A DNA stretch of 34,957 bases from Comamonas aquatica NBRC 14918 (GCF_000739875.1 NZ_BBJR01000063.1:1-34957); one strand, 5' to 3'. Shown: positions 13,899-24,564, counted from the stretch's first letter. Numbers and translations are program-made. Notes: a model not told the origin generated them from the letters alone.

Positions 13899-14366
13899 TT
13901 ATTGCAAGGTTTGCTTGCTGCCCTTGGGCAAGGCCAGGGGCAGCACTGGCACGCCCTCTTCCAGCAACTCCAAGGCCTGCTGGGGCGTGGCCTGGCCACG
14001 GATGGGTCGCTCGGGCTCTTCGCCCTTGTGCATGCGCAGGGCTTCATCGGCGAAGCGATCGCCCACGTCCTCGGTCTTTTCCACGATCTTGCGCGAGGCC
14101 TCCAGCCAAGCCGCCTGCAAGGCATGCAACTTGCGCTGGTGCTCCTGCACCGGGGCAGCCGCGTCGCGTGGCGCCGGCATAGCCGCTGCAGGCGGCTGCG
14201 CGCCCAGGTTCAGGCGCGGCGCGCTCAGGCCCTTGGTGATCTCCTGGCTGCCGCACATCGGGCACTCCAGCAAGCCACGGTCCAGCTGACTGCGGAAATC
14301 ATCTTCCGAGCCAAACCAGCCTTCAAACACATGGTCCTGGGTGCAGCGCAGGTCAAACACCTTCAT
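13899..14366 (-). CDS. DUF1178 family protein
   Basis: This encodes 155 residues. The start MKVFDLRCTQDHVFEGWFGS and the CPMCGS motif at about residues 36-41 match DUF1178, a conserved proteobacterial family with an N-terminal zinc-ribbon-like segment and no established function. The middle (Ala/Pro-rich, about 50-70) is a linker, and the C-terminus has a predicted helix (QRKLHALQAAWLEASRKIVEKT) and GEEPERPIRGQATPQQALELLEEG. The ATG at 14366 starts the conserved part; no ribosome-binding site is clear. A terminator at 14398-14425 separates it from the nuo operon, so it may depend on readthrough or its own close promoter. The downstream NUDIX gene I would expect in some relatives is absent. 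Confidence 0.85.
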   Translation of the reverse strand: MKVFDLRCTQDHVFEGWFGSEDDFRSQLDRGLLECPMCGSQEITKGLSAPRLNLGAQPPAAAMPAPRDAAAPVQEHQRKLHALQAAWLEASRKIVEKTEDVGDRFADEALRMHKGEEPERPIRGQATPQQALELLEEGVPVLPLALPKGSKQTLQ

Positions 14367-14397
14367 GGTGCAAACAAACAAAAAGAGCGGGCCAAAG

Positions 14398-14425
14398 AAA
14401 AAAGGCAGAGTCGCAGCCCTGCCTT
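14398..14425 (-). terminator. Rho-independent terminator of the nuo operon
   Basis: On the minus strand AAGGCAG, a 10-nt loop and CTGCCTT are followed by six T's. It lies 18 nt after the DUF2818 stop and 31 nt before the DUF1178 start, so it probably ends the long nuo transcript or attenuates DUF1178 expression. Confidence 0.85.
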
Positions 14426-14443
14426 GTGTGCGTAGCGCGCAGT

Positions 14444-14755
14444 TTAGCGGCTGCGGTGTTTGGTGAGGTAGCGCCAGACAAAGCCCGGAAAGGCCAATGT
14501 CAGAAACAGCGTGGCGGTGATGGCGTAGAACTCCCAGCCCTGGGGATAGATCTGCCCTGCACGGCGCTCCAGCAACAAGGCCAGGCCACCGACCACGAAG
14601 TACAGCAGCACCAGCTCGGCCAGGCGGCCCCACAGGGGCTTGCGGTGGGTCGCCGCCACAGGGCCGGCCACCAGCCAGCGCTCGTTCATAAAAGGCAAAT
14701 TGGCGGCCACCAGGGCCGCCAAGATGATTAACCAAATGGAAGCAGTTTGAGTCAC
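14444..14755 (-). CDS. DUF2818 family membrane protein
   Basis: This encodes 103 residues from a GTG start at 14755, 15 nt after nuoN. It has three hydrophobic segments (about residues 6-22, 44-61 and 76-92), and the central motif ANLPFMNERWL is typical of DUF2818, a small betaproteobacterial inner-membrane family found directly downstream of nuoN. Its position at the end of the complex I operon suggests a role linked to NDH-1 assembly or stability, but this is inference from context. No ATG is available in frame near the start, which supports GTG. Confidence 0.85.
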   Translation of the reverse strand: MTQTASIWLIILAALVAANLPFMNERWLVAGPVAATHRKPLWGRLAELVLLYFVVGGLALLLERRAGQIYPQGWEFYAITATLFLTLAFPGFVWRYLTKHRSR

Positions 14756-14770
14756 GCTTCACATTATCGG

Positions 14771-16264
14771 TCAGGATGCCAGGGCGCGAACCACGGCATC
14801 GGCGCACAGCGCCATCAAACCACCAGGAACAATGCCCAAGATCAAGACCAGGGCACCATTCACGGTCAGCACCGCGCGCACATCCCAGGGGGCGGACACG
14901 GTGGTGGCGGTCAAGGGTTTGTCAAAGTACATGACCTTGACCACGCGCAGGTAGTAGAAGGCGCCGATCAGCGACATGACCACGGCGAAGATGGCCAGGC
15001 CGATGTAGAAGCTGTCACCCGAAGCCACCAGTGCCTGCAGCACCGACAGCTTGGCATAGAAACCCACCAGCGGAGGGATACCGGCCATGGAGAACAGGCA
15101 GGCGGCCATGATGCCGGCGTACAGCGGGCTGCGCTGGTTCAGCCCGGCCAGGTCGGCAATTTCTTCACTTTCGAAGCCTTCACGCGACAGCAGCAGGATC
15201 ACGCCGAAGGTGGCCAAGGTGGTCAGCACATAGGTCACCACGTAGAACATGGACGAACCGTAGGCATTGGCCGCACGGGCCGGATCCACTTCACCGCCGA
15301 TCACGCCCGACAGCAGACCCAGCAGCACAAAGCCCATCTGCGCGATGGTCGAGTACGCCAGCATGCGCTTGAGGTTGGTCTGGGCGATGGCGGCCAGGTT
15401 ACCCACGAGCAGCGAGGCAATCGCCATCACAGCCAGCATTTGCTGCCAGTCGAACGCCAGGGGCAGCATGCCATCCACCAGCAGACGGATCACCAGGGCG
15501 AAGGCCGCCAGCTTGGGTGCGCCACCGATCAGCGCGGTGATGGCCGTCGGCGCACCGTGGTAAACGTCAGGCACCCACATGTGGAAGGGCGCGGCACCCA
15601 GCTTGAACGCCAGACCGGCCACCACGAACACCAGACCGAAGACCAGCACCTGGTGCTTGAGCTCACCGGAGCTGATGGCCTTGAAGATCTCGCCGATGTC
15701 CAGCGAACCGGTCGCACCGTAGACCATGGACAGGCCATACAGCAGGAAACCCGAAGCCAGCGAACCCAGCACGAAGTACTTCATGGCCGCTTCGGTCGCG
15801 GGCATGTGGTCGCGGCGCAGGGCCACCAGGGCATAGCTGGCCAGGGTCAGCAGCTCCAGGCCCAGGTAGACCAGCAGCAGGTTGTTGGCGCTGATCATGA
15901 TGAACATGCCCAGCAGCGCAAAGGTCGACAGGCTGAACAGCTCGCCGCCGCGCAGCATGTCGCGGTCTGCGGCATAAGGGCGTGCATACACCAGGGTCAC
16001 CATCATCGCCACGGTGGCAAAGCACTTGAGCCAGTTGCCCATGGCGTCGGAGACCACCATGCTGCCCCAGCCGTAGAAGGTGTTGCCGCTGGCCGCGTAG
16101 TTGGCCTGCATGATGGCCACCACGGCCAGCGTCAACATGGTCAGCACATAGGTGCCGGTGCGGCGAGCGCTTTTCACGCTCAGGTCCACCAAGGTAATCA
16201 CGCATCCCATGACCAGGAGCACGATCTCAGGGTAGATCGAAAGCCAGCTGATGTTGTCAATCAT
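14771..16264 (-). CDS. nuoN: NADH-quinone oxidoreductase subunit N
   Basis: This encodes 497 residues with about 14 membrane helices. It is one of the three antiporter-like proton-pumping subunits of complex I (Mrp antiporter homologues). The segments [21 protein letters not shown] (conserved Glu in helix 5), [18 protein letters not shown], and [19 protein letters not shown] (the Lys-containing helix) are hallmarks. The last residues [12 protein letters not shown] are normal. It lies 23 nt after nuoM and 15 nt before the DUF2818 gene. Length and start ([17 protein letters not shown]) match betaproteobacterial NuoN. Confidence 0.97.
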   Translation of the reverse strand: MIDNISWLSIYPEIVLLVMGCVITLVDLSVKSARRTGTYVLTMLTLAVVAIMQANYAASGNTFYGWGSMVVSDAMGNWLKCFATVAMMVTLVYARPYAADRDMLRGGELFSLSTFALLGMFIMISANNLLLVYLGLELLTLASYALVALRRDHMPATEAAMKYFVLGSLASGFLLYGLSMVYGATGSLDIGEIFKAISSGELKHQVLVFGLVFVVAGLAFKLGAAPFHMWVPDVYHGAPTAITALIGGAPKLAAFALVIRLLVDGMLPLAFDWQQMLAVMAIASLLVGNLAAIAQTNLKRMLAYSTIAQMGFVLLGLLSGVIGGEVDPARAANAYGSSMFYVVTYVLTTLATFGVILLLSREGFESEEIADLAGLNQRSPLYAGIMAACLFSMAGIPPLVGFYAKLSVLQALVASGDSFYIGLAIFAVVMSLIGAFYYLRVVKVMYFDKPLTATTVSAPWDVRAVLTVNGALVLILGIVPGGLMALCADAVVRALAS

Positions 16265-16287
16265 CTCAATCTCTCAGTTCAGTCTGG

Positions 16288-17763
16288 TCAGGGAAGCTTG
16301 GATTGGGCCACGTGCTGCAACAGCTGCGCCACCGAAGGATCCATCACATCTGTGAAGGGCTTGGGGTACAGGCCCATGTACAGGACTGCCACAGCCAGGA
16401 TGGCCAGGATCAGGAACTCGCGGCAGTTGATGTCCTGCAGCTCCTTCACATGGTCATTGCCCACGGGGCCCAGGTACACGCGCTTGTACATCCACAGGGT
16501 GTAGGCCGCACCGAAGATCAGTGCGGTGGCAGCCAGCAGGCCCACCCAGAAGTTGAACTTCACGGCCCCCAGGATCACCATCCACTCGCCCACGAAACCT
16601 GCCGTGGCTGGCAGACCGCAGTTGGCCATAGCGAACAGCAGGGCAAAGGCCGCGAACTTGGGCATGGTGTTGACCACGCCGCCATACGCCGCGATGTCGC
16701 GCGAGTGCACACGGTCGTACAGCACGCCGATGCACAGGAACATGGCGCCCGAGACAAAGCCGTGGGCAATCATCTGCACGATACCGCCGGACACGCCCAG
16801 GTCGTTGAAGATGAAGAAGCCCAGGGTCACAAAGCCCATGTGCGCCACGGACGAATAAGCCACCAGCTTCTTCATGTCCTTTTGCACCAGGGCGACCATG
16901 CCCACGTAGACCACGGCGATCAGCGACAGCGCAATCATCAGCCAGGCCCATTCGCGCGAGGCGTCAGGAGCAATCGGCAGCGAGAAGCGCAGGAAACCGT
17001 AGGCGCCCAGCTTCAGCATGATGGCCGCCAGCACAGCAGAACCGCCAGTGGGCGCTTCCACGTGCACGTCGGGCAACCAGGTGTGTACCGGGAACATGGG
17101 CACCTTCACGGCAAACGCCGCGAAGAAGGCAAAGAACACCAGGGTCTGGGGCAAGGACCCCAGGGGCAGCTTGTGCCAGGCCTGGATGTCAAAGCTGCCA
17201 CCCGAGACGTTGTACAGGTAGATGATGGCCACCAGGGTGAGCAGCGAGCCCATCAGGGTGTACAGGAAGAACTTGAACGCCGCGTAGATCTTGTTGGGGC
17301 CGCCCCAGATACCGATGATCAGGTACATAGGGATCAGGGTGGCTTCGAAGAACACGTAGAACAGCAAGCCGTCCAGGGCCGCAAACACGCCGATCATCAG
17401 GCCCGACAGCACCAGGAACGCGCCCATGTACTGGTTCACGCGCTCAGTGATGCTTTCCCACGAGGCCAGCACTACGATCACGGTGATGAAGGCCGTCAGC
17501 GGCACGAACCAGAAGGACAGACCGTCCAGGCCCAGGTGGTAGTGGATATTGAAACGCTCAATCCACAGGACCTTCTCGACGAATTGCATCTGCGCCGAAG
17601 AGGTGTCAAAACCCGTGATCAGCGGAATGGTCACCGCCAGCCCCAGCAAGGAGCCAATCAGTGCCACCCAGCGCACGCCACGCGCGCAGTTGTCGCGGCC
17701 GAAGGCCAGCAACAGGACACCAAAGACGATGGGTGTCCAGATGGAAAGACTCAACAAACCCAT
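16288..17763 (-). CDS. nuoM: NADH-quinone oxidoreductase subunit M
   Basis: This encodes 491 residues, another Mrp-like proton-translocating subunit. FFEATLIPMYLIIGIWGG holds the conserved helix-5 Glu, KVPMFPVHTWLPDVHVEAPT the broken helix 7 region, and DMKKLVAYSSVAHMGFVTLG the Lys/His helix. The start MGLLSLSIWTPIVFG is the family start. It lies 13 nt after nuoL and 23 nt before nuoN. No anomaly was seen. Confidence 0.97.
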   Translation of the reverse strand: MGLLSLSIWTPIVFGVLLLAFGRDNCARGVRWVALIGSLLGLAVTIPLITGFDTSSAQMQFVEKVLWIERFNIHYHLGLDGLSFWFVPLTAFITVIVVLASWESITERVNQYMGAFLVLSGLMIGVFAALDGLLFYVFFEATLIPMYLIIGIWGGPNKIYAAFKFFLYTLMGSLLTLVAIIYLYNVSGGSFDIQAWHKLPLGSLPQTLVFFAFFAAFAVKVPMFPVHTWLPDVHVEAPTGGSAVLAAIMLKLGAYGFLRFSLPIAPDASREWAWLMIALSLIAVVYVGMVALVQKDMKKLVAYSSVAHMGFVTLGFFIFNDLGVSGGIVQMIAHGFVSGAMFLCIGVLYDRVHSRDIAAYGGVVNTMPKFAAFALLFAMANCGLPATAGFVGEWMVILGAVKFNFWVGLLAATALIFGAAYTLWMYKRVYLGPVGNDHVKELQDINCREFLILAILAVAVLYMGLYPKPFTDVMDPSVAQLLQHVAQSKLP

Positions 17764-17776
17764 TTTTGTTCTTCCC

Positions 17777-19813
17777 TTACTTGTTGAGCCACACGAAGTA
17801 CGTCATGAGCAGGAAGATGCCCAGGATCATGACCAACGCGTAGTGATAGATGTAACCCGACTGGAACCAGCGGACCACGGCAGCGATCTTGCCAACCAGC
17901 TTCCAGGAACCATTCACGACAGCACCATCAATGATGGCCTGGTCGCCCACCTTCCAGAAGGCGGTACCGAAGGCGCGCGAACCACGTGCGAAGATGTTTT
18001 CGTACACCCAGTCCACACCGTACTTGCCTTCCAGCACCTGGTACAGGCCGATCTTCTTGGACAAGGCCATGATGGCGGCAGGAATCTCTGGCTTGACCAT
18101 GTAGAAGAGGTAGGACACCACCACACCGGCCAGAGCCAGCCAGAACGGAGCGGTCTGGAAGCCATGCAGCGCCATGGGCAGCCAACCATGGATCTTCTCG
18201 GCCAGCTCGGTCATCGCGGGGTGCTTGGCGGCGTCGACATAGATCACGCCCTTGAAGAAGTCGCCGAACAGCATGGGCATCAGCGCGATGGCACCGATCA
18301 CCACCGAAGGAATGGCCAGCAGCACCAGCGGTGCCGTCACCACCCAAGGCGATTCGTGCGGCTTGGCATCGTGACCATGGCCGTGATCGTTATGACCATG
18401 GTGGTCATCGTGGTGGGCATCCGGATTCTGGTCGTAGCGCTCTTTACCGTGGAACACGATGAAGTACAGACGGAACGAATAGAACGCGGTGATGAACACA
18501 CCGGCCAGTACGGCAAAGTTCGCAAAACCGGAGGCGGGCAGGTTCGAGGCATGCACGGCTTCGATGATCGCGTCCTTCGAGTAAAAGCCCGAGAAGAACG
18601 GCGTACCGATCAGTGCCAGGTTGCCCAACAGGAACGTGATCCAGGTGATGGGCATGTACTTGCGCACGCCACCCATCCAGCGGATGTCCTGGTTGTGGTG
18701 CATGCCCATGATCACAGAACCGGCTCCGAGGAACAGCAAGGCCTTGAAGAAGGCGTGCGTCATCAGGTGGAACGTGGCCACGGAGTAGGCCGACACACCC
18801 AGTGCAATCGTCATGTACCCCAGCTGCGAGAGCGTGGAATACGCAATCACGCGCTTGATGTCGTTCTGGATGATGCCCAGGATACCCATGAAAAGGGCCG
18901 TGATGGAACCGATCACCAAGATGAAGTTCAACGCCACATCCGACAGCTCATACAGCGGCGACATGCGCGAAACCATGAAGATACCGGCCGTCACCATGGT
19001 CGCCGCGTGAATCAGGGCGGAGATGGGGGTAGGGCCTTCCATGGAGTCTGGCAGCCAGGCGTGCAGCGGGAACTGCGCCGACTTGCCCATGGCACCGATG
19101 AACAAGCAGATGCCGATCACGGTCACCAGCAGCCAGCCTGTGCCAGGCATGGTGGCCTGTTGCAGCTCTGGCAACTTGGCAAAGATTTCGCCGTAGTTCA
19201 GCGTGCCCGTGTAGGCCGCAATCAAACCGATGCCCAGGATGAAGCCGAAGTCACCCACACGGTTGACCAAGAAGGCCTTCATGTTGGCGAAGATGGCCGA
19301 TTCCTTCTTGAAGTAGAAACCGATCAGCAGGTAGGACACCAGGCCCACAGCCTCCCAGCCGAAGAACAGCTGCAGCAGGTTGTTGCTCATCACCAGCATC
19401 AGCATGGAGAAGGTGAACAGCGAGATGTAGGAGAAGAAACGGTTGTAGCCGTCGTCTTCTTCCATGTAGCCCATGGTGTAGATGTGCACCATCAGCGACA
19501 CGAAGGTCACCACGCACATCATCATGGCGGTGATGGAGTCGATCAGGAAACCGACCTCCATCTTCAGACCGCCGACCACCATCCATTCATAGATGGTCTG
19601 ATCAAAGCGTGCGCCCTCGGAAACCACTGCCTGGAAGGTCAGTGCCGACAGGATGAAGGAAACCAGCACGCCCAGGATGGTGAGCGAGTGGCTGACTCCG
19701 CGACCGAACTTGTTGCCACCAAATGCGGTGCCGAATATGCCCGCCAGGACAGAACCGGCCAGCGGAGCCAGCGGTACCGCCAGGAGCATGGATGCAGAAA
19801 GTGTTTGACTCAT
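17777..19813 (-). CDS. nuoL: NADH-quinone oxidoreductase subunit L
   Basis: This encodes 678 residues, the largest membrane subunit of complex I, at the distal end of the membrane arm, with a long C-terminal amphipathic lateral helix. Visible are FFGWEAVGLVSYLLIGFYF (helix-5 Glu), AQFPLHAWLPDSMEGPTPISALIHAATMV and DIKRVIAYSTLSQLGYM. A histidine- and aspartate-rich stretch at about residues 464-487 (HHDDHHGHNDHGHGHD) lies in a loop and is unusual compared with E. coli NuoL, though I recall similar loops in related betaproteobacteria. It lies 28 nt after nuoK and 13 nt before nuoM. Confidence 0.97.
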   Translation of the reverse strand: MSQTLSASMLLAVPLAPLAGSVLAGIFGTAFGGNKFGRGVSHSLTILGVLVSFILSALTFQAVVSEGARFDQTIYEWMVVGGLKMEVGFLIDSITAMMMCVVTFVSLMVHIYTMGYMEEDDGYNRFFSYISLFTFSMLMLVMSNNLLQLFFGWEAVGLVSYLLIGFYFKKESAIFANMKAFLVNRVGDFGFILGIGLIAAYTGTLNYGEIFAKLPELQQATMPGTGWLLVTVIGICLFIGAMGKSAQFPLHAWLPDSMEGPTPISALIHAATMVTAGIFMVSRMSPLYELSDVALNFILVIGSITALFMGILGIIQNDIKRVIAYSTLSQLGYMTIALGVSAYSVATFHLMTHAFFKALLFLGAGSVIMGMHHNQDIRWMGGVRKYMPITWITFLLGNLALIGTPFFSGFYSKDAIIEAVHASNLPASGFANFAVLAGVFITAFYSFRLYFIVFHGKERYDQNPDAHHDDHHGHNDHGHGHDAKPHESPWVVTAPLVLLAIPSVVIGAIALMPMLFGDFFKGVIYVDAAKHPAMTELAEKIHGWLPMALHGFQTAPFWLALAGVVVSYLFYMVKPEIPAAIMALSKKIGLYQVLEGKYGVDWVYENIFARGSRAFGTAFWKVGDQAIIDGAVVNGSWKLVGKIAAVVRWFQSGYIYHYALVMILGIFLLMTYFVWLNK

Positions 19814-19841
19814 TCTTCAGAACCTTGCAAATACCGGTGCC

Positions 19842-20150
19842 TCAACCCTTGAGGGTGTCGAGATCTTCCGCATTGATACTGGACTTGTTACGGAACAGCA
19901 GCACCAGGATGGCCAAGCCAATCGCCGATTCCGCGGCCGCAACCGTCAGGATGAAGAACACAAACACTTGACCGTGCATGTCACCCAGGTAGTGGGAGAA
20001 GGCCACGAAGTTGGTGTTGACCGCCAAAAGCATCAGTTCGATGCACATCAGTAAGACGATCAGGTTTTTCCGGTTCAGGAAAATACCGATCACCGAGATG
20101 GCGAACAGCATCGCTCCCAGCGTCAGAAAGTGCCCTAGTGTGAGCGTCAT
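19842..20150 (-). CDS. nuoK: NADH-quinone oxidoreductase subunit K
   Basis: This encodes 102 residues with three membrane helices, the MnhC-like subunit. The conserved glutamates of the proton path are visible in [20 protein letters not shown] and [20 protein letters not shown]. The start [16 protein letters not shown] is canonical, and its ATGA overlaps the nuoJ stop by 4 nt, implying coupled translation. Confidence 0.97.
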   Translation of the reverse strand: MTLTLGHFLTLGAMLFAISVIGIFLNRKNLIVLLMCIELMLLAVNTNFVAFSHYLGDMHGQVFVFFILTVAAAESAIGLAILVLLFRNKSSINAEDLDTLKG

Positions 20151-20818
20151 TTTTTCTCCTCCACGGCCGTCTCACCCTCGGCAGCCGCAGCCACCGGGGC
20201 CTTGGTGGCCTCCATCTTCACCAGGCTGATGCGGTCTTGCGCACGCACTCGCACCTGGATTGCAGGGTTGATCGCTTTGTTGGTGTCCTTGCGCTTACGC
20301 ATGGTCAGGGCAATCGCGGTGATCATGGCCACCAGCAGCAGGATGGCGGCAATTTCCACGGGGTACAGGTACTGGGTGTACAGCAGACGACCCAGGGCCT
20401 GGGTGTTGGAGTACGGCAGCACCTCACCCTGCTTGTTCAGCAGCTCGGCCACCGGCTTGGCCTCGTCCACAGTGCCAAAACCTGCCATCAGGACCAGGGC
20501 CATCTCCAGCGCCACCACGGCACCGACAAACGCCGCGACCGGGAAATGCTTCCAGAAGCCTTGGCGCACACGGTCGATGCGGATGTCCAGCATCATCACC
20601 ACGAACATGAAGAGCACCATCACGGCGCCCAGGTAGACCACCACCAGGGCAATACCCAGGAACTCCGCCTTCAGCATCAACCAGATACCAGCGGCTTGCG
20701 AGAAGGCCAGAATCAGGTTGAGCACGGCGTGCACCGGGTTGCGCGATGTAATGACTCGGAAGGCTGCAAACAGCATCACCGCCGAGAAGAGATAGAAGAA
20801 ACCAGTTTTGGCGTCCAT
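20147..20818 (-). CDS. nuoJ: NADH-quinone oxidoreductase subunit J
   Basis: This encodes 223 residues with five membrane helices. [19 protein letters not shown] carries the conserved helix-3 pattern whose pi-bulge participates in coupling. After the last helix there is a charged 45-residue tail ([19 protein letters not shown]..., ending [10 protein letters not shown]), somewhat longer than in E. coli and common in Betaproteobacteria. It overlaps nuoK by 4 nt and lies 30 nt after nuoI. Confidence 0.96.
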   Translation of the reverse strand: MDAKTGFFYLFSAVMLFAAFRVITSRNPVHAVLNLILAFSQAAGIWLMLKAEFLGIALVVVYLGAVMVLFMFVVMMLDIRIDRVRQGFWKHFPVAAFVGAVVALEMALVLMAGFGTVDEAKPVAELLNKQGEVLPYSNTQALGRLLYTQYLYPVEIAAILLLVAMITAIALTMRKRKDTNKAINPAIQVRVRAQDRISLVKMEATKAPVAAAAEGETAVEEKK

Positions 20819-20848
20819 GATTCGAATCTTTCTGGATCAGGAGCCGCT

Positions 20849-21358
20849 TTAGCGGTACTTGGCATCCGCTGCCTTGGCAGCAGCGATGTCGGCTTCGTAG
20901 CGATCACCCACAGCCAGCAACATGTCCTTGGTGAAGTACAGGTCGCCACGCTTTTCACCGTGGTATTCGAAAATCTGCGTTTCCACGATCGAATCGACCG
21001 GGCAGCTTTCTTCGCAGAAACCGCAGAAGATGCACTTGGTCAAATCGATGTCGTAGCGCGTGGTACGGCGCGAACCGTCATCCCGCACGTCCGACTCGAT
21101 CGTGATCGCCATCGCGGGGCACACGGCCTCGCACAGCTTGCAGGCGATGCAGCGCTCTTCACCGTTGTCATAACGGCGCAATGCGTGCAGGCCACGAAAA
21201 CGTGGCGACAGAGGGGTTTTTTCTTCGGGGAACTGGATGGTCACATGGGGCGAAAACGCCTTGCGACCTGTCAGGGCCATGCCCTTGAACAGCTCCACGA
21301 GCATGAAGCTCTTGAAGAAATCCTTGATAGAGAAAGGTGTAGCAGCAACAGCAGCCAT
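20849..21358 (-). CDS. nuoI: NADH-quinone oxidoreductase subunit I
   Basis: This encodes 169 residues, the TYKY subunit that carries clusters N6a and N6b in the connecting arm. Two CxxCxxCxxxCP motifs are present: Cys70-73-76-80 ([12 protein letters not shown]) and Cys109-112-115-119 ([12 protein letters not shown]). Before them lies the amphipathic N-terminus ([22 protein letters not shown]) that sits on the membrane. Length is normal for the betaproteobacterial form. It lies 12 nt after nuoH. Confidence 0.97.
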   Translation of the reverse strand: MAAVAATPFSIKDFFKSFMLVELFKGMALTGRKAFSPHVTIQFPEEKTPLSPRFRGLHALRRYDNGEERCIACKLCEAVCPAMAITIESDVRDDGSRRTTRYDIDLTKCIFCGFCEESCPVDSIVETQIFEYHGEKRGDLYFTKDMLLAVGDRYEADIAAAKAADAKYR

Positions 21359-21370
21359 TGGTGTCCCCGC

Positions 21371-22447
21371 TTAATTCCAAATATTCCAAGGCGAGTGCAG
21401 CCATGCACCCACGATGACCAGCCACACCAGGGTGACAGGGATGAAGATCTTCCAGCCCAGACGCATGATCTGGTCATAGCGGAAGCGCGGGAACGTGGCT
21501 CGAATCCACACAAAGCAGGTGACCACGAACGCTGTCTTGGCCGCCAGCCAGATCCAGCCGGGAATGAAGCCCAGGGCTTCCACTGGAGGCAACCAGCCAC
21601 CGAAGAACATGATCACGGCCAGGATCGAGACAAGCCACATGCTGGCGTATTCCGCCAGGAAGAAGATCGCAAAGCCCATGCCTGAGTACTCGACCATGTG
21701 GCCGGCCACGATTTCCGACTCACCTTCCACCACGTCAAACGGCGCGCGGTTGGTTTCTGCGACACCCGAGATCAGGTAGACCAGGAAGATCGGCAGCAGG
21801 GGCAACCAGTTCCAGGACAGGAAGCTCAGGCCCATGTCGGCAAACTGACCTTGGCCCTGGCTGAGCACCACTTGCGTCAGGTTCATGCTACCGGTGACCA
21901 TGATGACCACCAGGAAGCAGAAGCCCATGGCGATTTCGTAGCTCACCATCTGTGCCGAAGCACGCAGCGCGCCCAGGAAGGCGTACTTGGAGTTGGAGGC
22001 CCAGCCTGCAATGATCACGCCATAGACTTCGATCGAAGTGATCGCCATGATCAGCAAGATGCCGGCATTGACGTTGGCCAGGGCGACTTCAGGTCCGAAA
22101 GGCACCGCCACCCACGCAGCCAAGGCGGGCATGATGGCCATCACGGGACCGACGTAGAACAGCCCCTTGGATGCCACCGTGGGCATGATCAGTTCCTTGG
22201 TCAACAGCTTCAGGCCGTCGGCCATCGGCTGCAGCAAGCCCCAAGGCCCCACACGGTTGGGACCTGGACGGACCTGGATCCACCCCAGGAATTTGCGCTC
22301 CCACAGGGTCAGGTAGGCCACCGCAATCATCAGCGGTGCCACGATGGCGATGATGCCGAGCAAAATCCAGATGACAGGCCATACTGCATCAGTCCACCAC
22401 GCTGCCTCGATCAGGCCTGCGCCTGCCGTCTTGAGTGCGTCAATCAT
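21371..22447 (-). CDS. nuoH: NADH-quinone oxidoreductase subunit H
   Basis: This encodes 358 residues, the ND1-like subunit that forms the quinone entrance with NuoB and Nuo[20 protein letters not shown] and [16 protein letters not shown] are the hallmark motif. [24 protein letters not shown] contains the charged E-channel loop. It has eight predicted helices. It overlaps nuoG by 4 nt. Confidence 0.97.
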   Translation of the reverse strand: MIDALKTAGAGLIEAAWWTDAVWPVIWILLGIIAIVAPLMIAVAYLTLWERKFLGWIQVRPGPNRVGPWGLLQPMADGLKLLTKELIMPTVASKGLFYVGPVMAIMPALAAWVAVPFGPEVALANVNAGILLIMAITSIEVYGVIIAGWASNSKYAFLGALRASAQMVSYEIAMGFCFLVVIMVTGSMNLTQVVLSQGQGQFADMGLSFLSWNWLPLLPIFLVYLISGVAETNRAPFDVVEGESEIVAGHMVEYSGMGFAIFFLAEYASMWLVSILAVIMFFGGWLPPVEALGFIPGWIWLAAKTAFVVTCFVWIRATFPRFRYDQIMRLGWKIFIPVTLVWLVIVGAWLHSPWNIWN

Positions 22448-24564
22448 GCAGCACCTCCCTCACGTGCCTGGCGCGCATCGGCTGTCAGTTGCAGCGACGT
22501 CGCGCGGCGGACAATGCTGTCCAGTTGATAGATGCTTGCCACAGCCGGCTCAGTGACCGCACCGCCAAACACTTGCGCAGCCGCTTGGGTCGCATTGCTC
22601 AGCGCCTGGGCTGGCACTTCGCTGGTGGCCGCGCCAATCGCGGTGGCCAGTACGTCCTGCGAGGATTCGTAATCCACGCCTTCGACACCCAACAGATTGG
22701 CCAAGACACGCAGCACCTTCCAGGCGGGGCGGGTTTCGGCCAAAGGCTTCACCACGGCGTGGAAGCTTTGCACACGGCCCTCGGCGTTCACGAAGGTGCC
22801 CGAGGTTTCGGTGAACGGTGCAATCGGCAGCAACACGTCGCTGACGTCCAGGTTGGCCTTGAACGGGCTCAAGGTCACCACCATTTCCGACTTGTTCAGG
22901 CCTTGCAGAGCTTGCTGGCCAGCGGCCGTGTCGAATGCAGGCTCGGTGTTCAGCAGGATCGCGGCCTTCAGGCCACCTGCCACCATTTGTGCCGCATTCA
23001 GACCATTGGACTGAGGTTGTGCCTTCACCCACTGCGCACCCACGGTGTTGGCAGCCTCAGTCAGGTAACCCACGGTGGCACCGGTTTGCTCCGCGATCCA
23101 GTTGGCCAGGGCCAGCAATTCGGCGGCTTGTGCATGGTGCGCGGCAGCGTTGCCCAGCAACACGGCCTTGCGCTCACCCGCCAACAGGGCCTGGGCAATC
23201 GCCTGGGCTTCTGCGTTGGCCTGTGCTGCCACGGGTGCTTGCACGCCCTTGGCCTGTGCCACGGCTGCGGCCACATCGGCCAGAGCCTGTGCCCAGTCTT
23301 GCGCAGCCACCACCGATGCGCTGACGGGCATGGCCCAGTCGTACACCTGTGCATTCAGCGCAAACACCTGCCCACCCTTCTTGGCAGCCTGGCGAATGCG
23401 TTGTGCGAACAAGGGGTGGTCCTTACGCAGGTTAGAACCCACGACCAGCACAGCTTGCAGCTCGGACAACGCCGCAATCGATATGCCCAGCCAACGCACG
23501 CCTTCGGCAGCGTTGAACTGTGCATGGCGCAGACGCCAGTCGATATTGTCGCTACCGATGCCACGCAGCAACTGGCCTGTCAGGAACAGCTCTTCGAGTG
23601 TGCTGTGGGGGCTCACCAAGGCGCCAATGCTTTGTGCACCGTGCTGTTCCTTGATTTGCTTCAGGCCGTTGGCCACGTATTCCAACGCGGTTTGCCAGTC
23701 GACCGTCTTCCATGCACCGCCCTGCTTGATCATGGGCTGTGTCAGGCGTTCGTCGCTGTTCAGGGCTTCGTAAGAGAAGCGATCGCGGTCGGCAATCCAG
23801 CACTCGTTGATGGCTTCGTTCTCGAAGGGCACGACGCGCATCACCTTGTGGTTCTTCACCTGGACGATCAGATTGGCACCGGTGGAGTCATGTGGCGACA
23901 CCGACTTGCGTCGCGACAGTTCCCAGGTACGGGCGCTGTAGCGGAAGGGCTTGCTGGTCAACGCACCCACAGGGCACAGATCGATCATGTTGCCCGACAG
24001 CTCGGAGTCCACGGTATCGCCCACCACGGTGGTGATCTCCGAGTGCTCGCCGCGGTTGACCATGCCCAGCTCCATGACGCCGGCCACTTCCTGACCAAAA
24101 CGCACGCAGCGGGTGCAGTGGATGCAGCGGCTCATCTCTTCCATCGAGATCAGGGGACCCACATCCTTGTGAGCCACCACGCGCTTTTCTTCTTCGTAGC
24201 GCGAACCGGTACCGCCATAGCCGACCGCCAAATCCTGCAGCTGGCACTCACCGCCTTGGTCGCAGATGGGGCAATCCAAGGGGTGGTTGATCAGCAGGAA
24301 CTCCATGACCGACTGCTGGGCCTTGATGGCCTTGTCGCTCTTGGTGCGCACAATCATGCCTTGCGTGACCGGGGTCGCGCAGGCCGGCAGGGGTTTGGGG
24401 GCCTTTTCCACTTCCACCAAACACATGCGGCAGTTGGCAGCAATGGAAAGTTTCTTGTGGTAGCAAAAGTGCGGAATGTAGGTGCCTGCTCGCTCGGCCG
24501 CATGCATGACCATGCTGCCAGGAGCAACCTCCACCTTCTTGCCGTCTAGTTCAATTTCAACCAT
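22444..24564 (-). CDS. nuoG: NADH-quinone oxidoreductase subunit G
   Basis: This encodes 706 residues, the 75-kDa-type subunit of the peripheral arm. An N-terminal [2Fe-2S] ferredoxin domain (Cys34, Cys45, Cys48, Cys62) is followed by the His94-x3-Cys98-x2-Cys101-x5-Cys107 N5 cluster motif, then [11 protein letters not shown] (Cys147, 150, 153) with a distal CPVGAL Cys for N4. The C-terminal two-thirds is a molybdopterin-oxidoreductase-like domain without cofactor, Ala-rich near 440-500. It is shorter than E. coli NuoG, as in other Betaproteobacteria. It lies 20 nt after nuoF and overlaps nuoH by 4 nt. Confidence 0.97.
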   Translation of the reverse strand: MVEIELDGKKVEVAPGSMVMHAAERAGTYIPHFCYHKKLSIAANCRMCLVEVEKAPKPLPACATPVTQGMIVRTKSDKAIKAQQSVMEFLLINHPLDCPICDQGGECQLQDLAVGYGGTGSRYEEEKRVVAHKDVGPLISMEEMSRCIHCTRCVRFGQEVAGVMELGMVNRGEHSEITTVVGDTVDSELSGNMIDLCPVGALTSKPFRYSARTWELSRRKSVSPHDSTGANLIVQVKNHKVMRVVPFENEAINECWIADRDRFSYEALNSDERLTQPMIKQGGAWKTVDWQTALEYVANGLKQIKEQHGAQSIGALVSPHSTLEELFLTGQLLRGIGSDNIDWRLRHAQFNAAEGVRWLGISIAALSELQAVLVVGSNLRKDHPLFAQRIRQAAKKGGQVFALNAQVYDWAMPVSASVVAAQDWAQALADVAAAVAQAKGVQAPVAAQANAEAQAIAQALLAGERKAVLLGNAAAHHAQAAELLALANWIAEQTGATVGYLTEAANTVGAQWVKAQPQSNGLNAAQMVAGGLKAAILLNTEPAFDTAAGQQALQGLNKSEMVVTLSPFKANLDVSDVLLPIAPFTETSGTFVNAEGRVQSFHAVVKPLAETRPAWKVLRVLANLLGVEGVDYESSQDVLATAIGAATSEVPAQALSNATQAAAQVFGGAVTEPAVASIYQLDSIVRRATSLQLTADARQAREGGAA

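Noticed and set aside
17549-19852. 767-codon plus-strand open frame opposite nuoL
   Set aside because: Antisense shadow of nuoL; no motif or start signal.
22435-24549. 704-codon open frame on the plus strand opposite nuoG
   Set aside because: It is the mirror of a certain gene in high-GC DNA; His/Gln/Gly-rich composition without family features and no ribosome-binding site.
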